Assembly: GCA_023387695.1 (NCBI GenBank)
Contig: JAEWHT010000400.1
Span: 1-9,372 of the forward strand
From: Pseudomonadota bacterium
GTDB lineage: Bacteria; Pseudomonadota; Alphaproteobacteria; Rhizobiales; Xanthobacteraceae
Direction: 5' to 3'
DNA length: 9,372 nucleotides
In this document: piece by piece, positions 5,455 through 9,372 of the stretch
How the letters are laid out: the number at the start of each line of letters is the position of its first letter
How positions within the stretch are numbered: the stretch's first letter is position 1
Notes under the pieces: model-generated
Seen by the model: only the letters and a program-made list of their open reading frames with translations
Told to the model about the DNA's origin: nothing
Database searches by the model: none
Made by a program: the position numbers and the translations under genes

Positions 5455-6492
5455 ATGACCGGGCAACTCAGGCTGGACGACCGCCTTCAACGCTATTCCG
5501 AGACGGCGCCGCACGCGCTCGCCGTCGCGGCCGCGGTCGACGCCATCGCGACGGCCGCAATCGAGATCTCCGACCTCATCGCCACCGGCGATCTCGCCGA
5601 CGCCTCGGGCCTGACCACCGGCTGCAACAGCGATGGCGACATCCAGCGCGATCTCGACGTGCAGGCGGATGCGATCCTGCGCCGCCGCCTCGGCAAGCTG
5701 CCAATCGCGGCGCTCGCGTCAGAGGAAATGCGCGAGCCGCAGATTGGTGACCGCGACGCCAAAATCTGTGTCGCGATCGATCCGCTCGATGGTTCCACCA
5801 ACATCGACCTCAACATGACCGTCGGCACGATCTTCTCGATCCTGCCGGCGCCGGATGATCTCAGCCTCGCTTTCCAACAGCGCGGCGCGGCGCAACTCGC
5901 GGCGGGCTTCGTCACCTACGGTCCCCAGACCTCGCTGGTGCTGACGCTTGGCGAGGGCGTCGACATCTTCACGCTCGACCGTAAGGCCGGCTGCTTTCGC
6001 CTCGCGCGTAGCGCGGTGCAGATCTCCGAGGCCTGCGAGGAGTTCGCGATCAACGTCTCCAATCGTCGCTATTGGGAGGCGCCGGTGCGTGCCTTCATCG
6101 ACGAATGCCTCGCGGGCGTCGACGGGCCCGCCAACCACAATTTCAACATGCGCTGGATCGGTTCGCTGGTCGCGGAGACCTATCGTATCCTCACCCGCGG
6201 CGGCGTGTTCCTCTATCCCTCCGACGCGCGGCCCGGCTACGGCGAAGGTCGCCTACGCCTCGTCTACGAGGCGCATCCGATGGCTTACATCATCGAGCAG
6301 GCTGGCGGCTCGGCCTCGACCGGGCGCGAACGCATCCTCGATCTCTCCACGCAGAACCTGCACCAGCGCGTGCCGCTGGTGATGGGCTCGAGCAATGAAG
6401 TGCAGCGTGTCGCCGAACTGCATGGCGACCCGTCGCAGGTCGATAGTGTCTCAGCGCCGCTGTTCGCGCGGCGCGGCTTCTTCCGGTTGTGA
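5455..6492 (+). CDS. cbbF: Class I fructose-1,6-bisphosphatase, CbbF
   Basis: Hydrolyses fructose-1,6-bisphosphate to fructose-6-phosphate (and in some autotrophs also sedoheptulose-1,7-bisphosphate) in the regenerative part of the Calvin cycle. The 345-aa protein has the class I, Mg-dependent signatures: ASEE with Glu90/Glu91, DPLDGSTNID starting at Asp109, and RLRLVYEAHPMAYIIEQAGG with Glu272, the expected metal-binding Glu. These residues are intact and the length is normal. ATG 5455 is preceded by AGGGGA at 5440-5445; nearby ATGs at 5427 and 5445 are in other frames. It is the first gene of the operon, 120 bp from divergent cbbR and only 12 bp before cbbP. Its place in the cluster marks it as the cbb copy rather than a gluconeogenic housekeeping enzyme. 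Confidence 0.95.
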   Translation: MTGQLRLDDRLQRYSETAPHALAVAAAVDAIATAAIEISDLIATGDLADASGLTTGCNSDGDIQRDLDVQADAILRRRLGKLPIAALASEEMREPQIGDRDAKICVAIDPLDGSTNIDLNMTVGTIFSILPAPDDLSLAFQQRGAAQLAAGFVTYGPQTSLVLTLGEGVDIFTLDRKAGCFRLARSAVQISEACEEFAINVSNRRYWEAPVRAFIDECLAGVDGPANHNFNMRWIGSLVAETYRILTRGGVFLYPSDARPGYGEGRLRLVYEAHPMAYIIEQAGGSASTGRERILDLSTQNLHQRVPLVMGSSNEVQRVAELHGDPSQVDSVSAPLFARRGFFRL

Positions 6493-6504
6493 GCGAGGTG
6501 ATCC

Positions 6505-7380
6505 ATGTCCAGGAAGCATCCGATCATCTCCATCACCGGCTCCTCAGGCGCCGGCACGACGTCGGTCAAGAAGACCTTCGAGCAGATCTTCTTCCGCGAG
6601 AAGGTCAACGCCGCCTACATCGAGGGTGATGCGTTCCATCGCTATGACCGCGCCGAGATGCGCACGCAGATGGCGGCCGAGGCCGAACGCGGCAACAAGC
6701 ATTTCAGCCATTTCAGCCCCGAGACCAATCTGTTCGAGGAGCTGGAGCGCGCCTTCCGCGACTATGGCGAGACCGGCACGGCAACGACGCGACACTACGT
6801 GCACGACGCCGAAGAGTCCGCGCTGCACGGTGCGGCGCCCGGCACCTTCACCGATTGGGAACGGCTGCCGGAGAACTCGGACCTGCTGTTCTACGAGGGC
6901 CTGCACGGCGCTGTCGTCACCGACAGGGTAAATGTCGCGCGCTATGCCGACCTCAAGATTGGCGTCGTGCCCGTGATCAATCTCGAATGGATCCAGAAGC
7001 TGCATCGCGACCGTAGCGCGCGCGGCTATTCGACCGAGGCTGTCACCGACACCATCCTGCGGCGGATGCCGGATTACATCCACTACATCTGCCCGCAATT
7101 CACCGAGACCGACATCAACTTCCAGCGCGTGCCGACGGTTGATACCTCCAATCCGTTCATCGCGCGCTGGATCCCGACGCCGGACGAATCAATGGTCGTG
7201 ATCCGCTTCAAGAACCCGCGCGGCATCGACTTTCCCTATCTGCTTTCGATGCTCCCGCACAGCTGGATGTCGCGCGCGAACTCCATCGTTTGCCCGGGTG
7301 CGAAGCTCGATCTGGCGATGCAGCTCATCCTGACGCCGCTGATCATGCAGCTCATCGAGCGCAAGCGCAGCTTGAAGTGA
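6505..7380 (+). CDS. cbbP: Phosphoribulokinase, type I, CbbP
   Basis: Phosphorylates ribulose-5-phosphate with ATP to give ribulose-1,5-bisphosphate, one of the two reactions unique to the Calvin cycle. At 291 aa it has the size of the octameric proteobacterial type I enzyme. The P-loop GSSGAGTTS occupies 12-20; EGDAFHRYDR holds the catalytic base Asp42 together with His45 and Arg49; LLFYEGLHG holds the Walker B-like Glu131. These numbers coincide with those of the Rhodobacter sphaeroides enzyme. His100, tied to allosteric behaviour in that enzyme, is also present. Type I enzymes are typically activated by NADH and inhibited by AMP. ATG 6505 has GAGGTGA at 6495-6501. The 12-bp gap to cbbF and 13-bp gap to cbbT show one transcript. 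Confidence 0.97.
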   Translation: MSRKHPIISITGSSGAGTTSVKKTFEQIFFREKVNAAYIEGDAFHRYDRAEMRTQMAAEAERGNKHFSHFSPETNLFEELERAFRDYGETGTATTRHYVHDAEESALHGAAPGTFTDWERLPENSDLLFYEGLHGAVVTDRVNVARYADLKIGVVPVINLEWIQKLHRDRSARGYSTEAVTDTILRRMPDYIHYICPQFTETDINFQRVPTVDTSNPFIARWIPTPDESMVVIRFKNPRGIDFPYLLSMLPHSWMSRANSIVCPGAKLDLAMQLILTPLIMQLIERKRSLK

Positions 7381-7393
7381 CAAGGAGTATCCG

Positions 7394-9372
7394 ATGAACA
7401 TCTCGGTTCATGCCGATGCCGACCTCACGGCCGTGGCGCACAGCGATCTCGCCAACGCCATCCGCTTCCTTGCAGTTGATGCCATCGAGACCTCGCAGTC
7501 AGGGCATCCCGGTCTGCCCATGGGTATGGCCGACGTTGCGACGGTGCTGTTCTCGCGCTTCCTGAAGTTCGACTCCGCACATCCGAACTGGCCGGACCGC
7601 GACCGCTTCGTGCTTTCGGCAGGCCATGGTTCGATGCTGCTTTATGCGCTGCTGCATCTCACCGGCGGCGATGTCAGCCTCGATGATATCAAGGCCTTCC
7701 GGCAATGGGGCTCGAAGACGCCGGGCCATCCCGAATACGGTCACACGCCTGGCGTCGAGACCACGACGGGACCGCTGGGGCAGGGGATTGCGACGGCCGT
7801 CGGCATGGCGCTGGCCGAGCGTATGGCCAATGCGCGGCATGGCGACGGCCTCGTCGATCACTTCACCTATGTCATCGCTGGCGACGGCTGCCTGATGGAA
7901 GGCATCAGCCAGGAGGCGATCTCGCTCGCCGGCCATCTCGGGCTCGGCCGTCTCATTGTGCTGTTCGACGATAACGGCATCTCCATCGATGGGCCGACGT
8001 CGCTCGCGACGTCCGACGACCAACTTGCGCGCTTCGCCGCCTCCGGCTGGTCGGTCCGCCGCGTCGATGGGCACGATCCCGAGGCCGTTGCTCAGGCGAT
8101 CGCGGAGGAACGTGAGACCGCAAAGCCGTCGCTGATCGCCTGCCGCACCATCATCGGTTACGGCGCGCCGGACCGGCAGGGCACCGAGAAGGCGCATGGC
8201 TCGCCGCTCGGCACCGAACAAACCGAGGCAGCGCGGCGAATACTCGGCTGGGACTATCAGCCGTTTGTCGTGCCAATTCCCATTGCGAAGGCGTGGCGGA
8301 TGATCGGCCAGCGGGGACAGGTCGAGCGCCTCGCCTGGCTCGACCGTTACGAAGACGCGACGCCCGAGCAGCGTGAGCTCTTCATCGAGGGTAAAGCGGT
8401 TGCCCTGCCGGACGCCTATGCCCAGGCCTCGGCGAAATTGCGCGAACGCTTTGCCAGCGAGCGTCCAAAGCTCGCCACGCGGCAGGCTTCGCAACAGGTG
8501 CTCGAAGGAATCGCCGGATCAATTCCGGGATTCGTCGGCGGCTCGGCAGATCTGACGCATTCGAACCTGACGCATGCAAAAGTGCAGGCACCCGTGAAGC
8601 GCGACGCATTCGCCGGCGACTACATTCATTACGGCATCCGCGAGCACGGCATGGCCGCGGCGATGAACGGCCTCGCGCTCCATGGCGGCTTCATTCCCTA
8701 TGGCGGCACGTTCCTCGCCTTCTCAGACTATAGCCGGCCGGCGATCCGCCTTGCCGCCCTGATGCGGTTGCGTGTGATCCATGTGATGACGCACGATTCC
8801 ATCGGGCTCGGCGAAGATGGGCCGACGCATCAGCCGGTCGAGCATCTCGCCGCGCTGCGCGTCATTCCGAACTTGCTGGTGTTCCGCCCCGCCGATGCGG
8901 TCGAGACGCTTGAAGCATGGAACTGCGCGCTCGAATCGGAGAATCGTCCCTCCGTGCTGTGCCTGTCGCGCCAAGCGCTGCCGACCTTCCGCAGCGACGT
9001 CCGCGGCCGAAATCGCGTCGCGCGCGGCGCCTATGTGATTGTCTCGCCCGATGGCGGACGTGACGTGACGCTGATGGCGACCGGCTCCGAAGTCTCGATC
9101 GCGCTGGAAGCCGCTCGCCTGCTCGCAACGGAGCATGTCCGTGCCGCCGTGGTGTCCGCGCCGTGCTTCGCCCTGTTCGAAGAGCAGCCGGACGATTATC
9201 GCGCCGCCGTGCTTGGCACAGCACCGCGCGTCGGCATCGAGGCGGCCGTCGCCGGCGATTGGCATCGCTGGATCGGCGCTGACGGCGAGTTCGTCGGCAT
9301 GCGCGGCTTCGGCGCGTCGGCGCCGGCGCCGGTGCTCTACCGCGAATTCGGCATCACCCCACAAGGCATCGC
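7394..9372 (+). CDS. cbbT: Transketolase, CbbT (3' end cut by window edge)
   Basis: A thiamine-diphosphate enzyme moving two-carbon units between sugar phosphates in the Calvin and pentose phosphate pathways. The open frame gives 659 complete codons and runs off the window. Transketolases are about 660-680 aa and the last residues read FGITPQGI, so only a short tail is missing. Features in order: SGHPGLPMG (36-44), SAGHGS (75-80), the ThDP motif from GDG (153-155) to Asn174, KAHGSP with His248, GGSADL (362-367), and IREHGM with Glu397, the catalytic cofactor-activating Glu. AAGGAG at 7382-7387 supports ATG 7394. It is the third gene of the operon. The long reverse frame across 7499-8494 is a codon shadow of this gene. 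Confidence 0.95.
   Translation, partial: MNISVHADADLTAVAHSDLANAIRFLAVDAIETSQSGHPGLPMGMADVATVLFSRFLKFDSAHPNWPDRDRFVLSAGHGSMLLYALLHLTGGDVSLDDIKAFRQWGSKTPGHPEYGHTPGVETTTGPLGQGIATAVGMALAERMANARHGDGLVDHFTYVIAGDGCLMEGISQEAISLAGHLGLGRLIVLFDDNGISIDGPTSLATSDDQLARFAASGWSVRRVDGHDPEAVAQAIAEERETAKPSLIACRTIIGYGAPDRQGTEKAHGSPLGTEQTEAARRILGWDYQPFVVPIPIAKAWRMIGQRGQVERLAWLDRYEDATPEQRELFIEGKAVALPDAYAQASAKLRERFASERPKLATRQASQQVLEGIAGSIPGFVGGSADLTHSNLTHAKVQAPVKRDAFAGDYIHYGIREHGMAAAMNGLALHGGFIPYGGTFLAFSDYSRPAIRLAALMRLRVIHVMTHDSIGLGEDGPTHQPVEHLAALRVIPNLLVFRPADAVETLEAWNCALESENRPSVLCLSRQALPTFRSDVRGRNRVARGAYVIVSPDGGRDVTLMATGSEVSIALEAARLLATEHVRAAVVSAPCFALFEEQPDDYRAAVLGTAPRVGIEAAVAGDWHRWIGADGEFVGMRGFGASAPAPVLYREFGITPQGI

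Noticed and set aside
7499..8494. A 331-codon open frame on the minus strand
   Set aside because: It lies wholly antisense to cbbT, whose motifs and ribosome site are clear. High GC at third positions keeps the reverse frame open; its product shows no recognisable domain.

Overview
The window is GC-rich DNA from an alphaproteobacterium, most likely a Bradyrhizobium-type member of the Nitrobacteraceae. This rests on codon and GC character, on the gene order cbbR / cbbF-cbbP-cbbT, and on a cloverleaf-like intergenic palindrome of a kind I associate with Bradyrhizobium and Rhodopseudomonas. The taxon is an inference; no marker gene is present.

Region by region. (1) Positions 1-236 hold no gene I can support, but contain two inverted repeats, one with an 11-bp bulged stem. 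(2) 237-1196 encodes an N-carbamoyl-D-amino-acid hydrolase of the nitrilase superfamily with an intact Glu-Lys-Cys triad. (3) 1197-1458 is intergenic and contains a four-stem palindromic repeat followed by a candidate operator/promoter. (4) 1459-3340 is a TetR-family regulator and a 12-TM major facilitator transporter, a typical repressor/efflux pair. Related dyads overlap both promoters. (5) 3480-4345 is a block of small genes: a standalone DUF4118-like four-helix membrane protein, a 65-aa unknown protein and a possible 30-aa single-helix membrane peptide. (6) 4357-9372 is the start of a Calvin-Benson-Bassham (CBB) cluster. CbbR (LysR family) diverges from cbbF (class I fructose-1,6-bisphosphatase), cbbP (type I phosphoribulokinase) and cbbT (transketolase), which is cut by the window edge a few codons before its expected end.

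How they work together. CbbF, CbbP and CbbT regenerate ribulose-1,5-bisphosphate, the CO2 acceptor for RuBisCO. Aldolase and RuBisCO genes would be expected just beyond the right edge. CbbR is expected to activate the operon from the shared 120-bp intergenic region. There an AT-rich inverted repeat has one arm inside the first codons of cbbR. The left half (hydrolase, TetR/MFS, small genes) has no evident link to carbon fixation.

Nothing here looks like a wholly new system. The best leads are the paired TetR operators with a possibly leaderless repressor mRNA, the inverted repeat at cbbR/cbbF, the small-protein block with an SD-occluding hairpin, and the solo DUF4118 protein.
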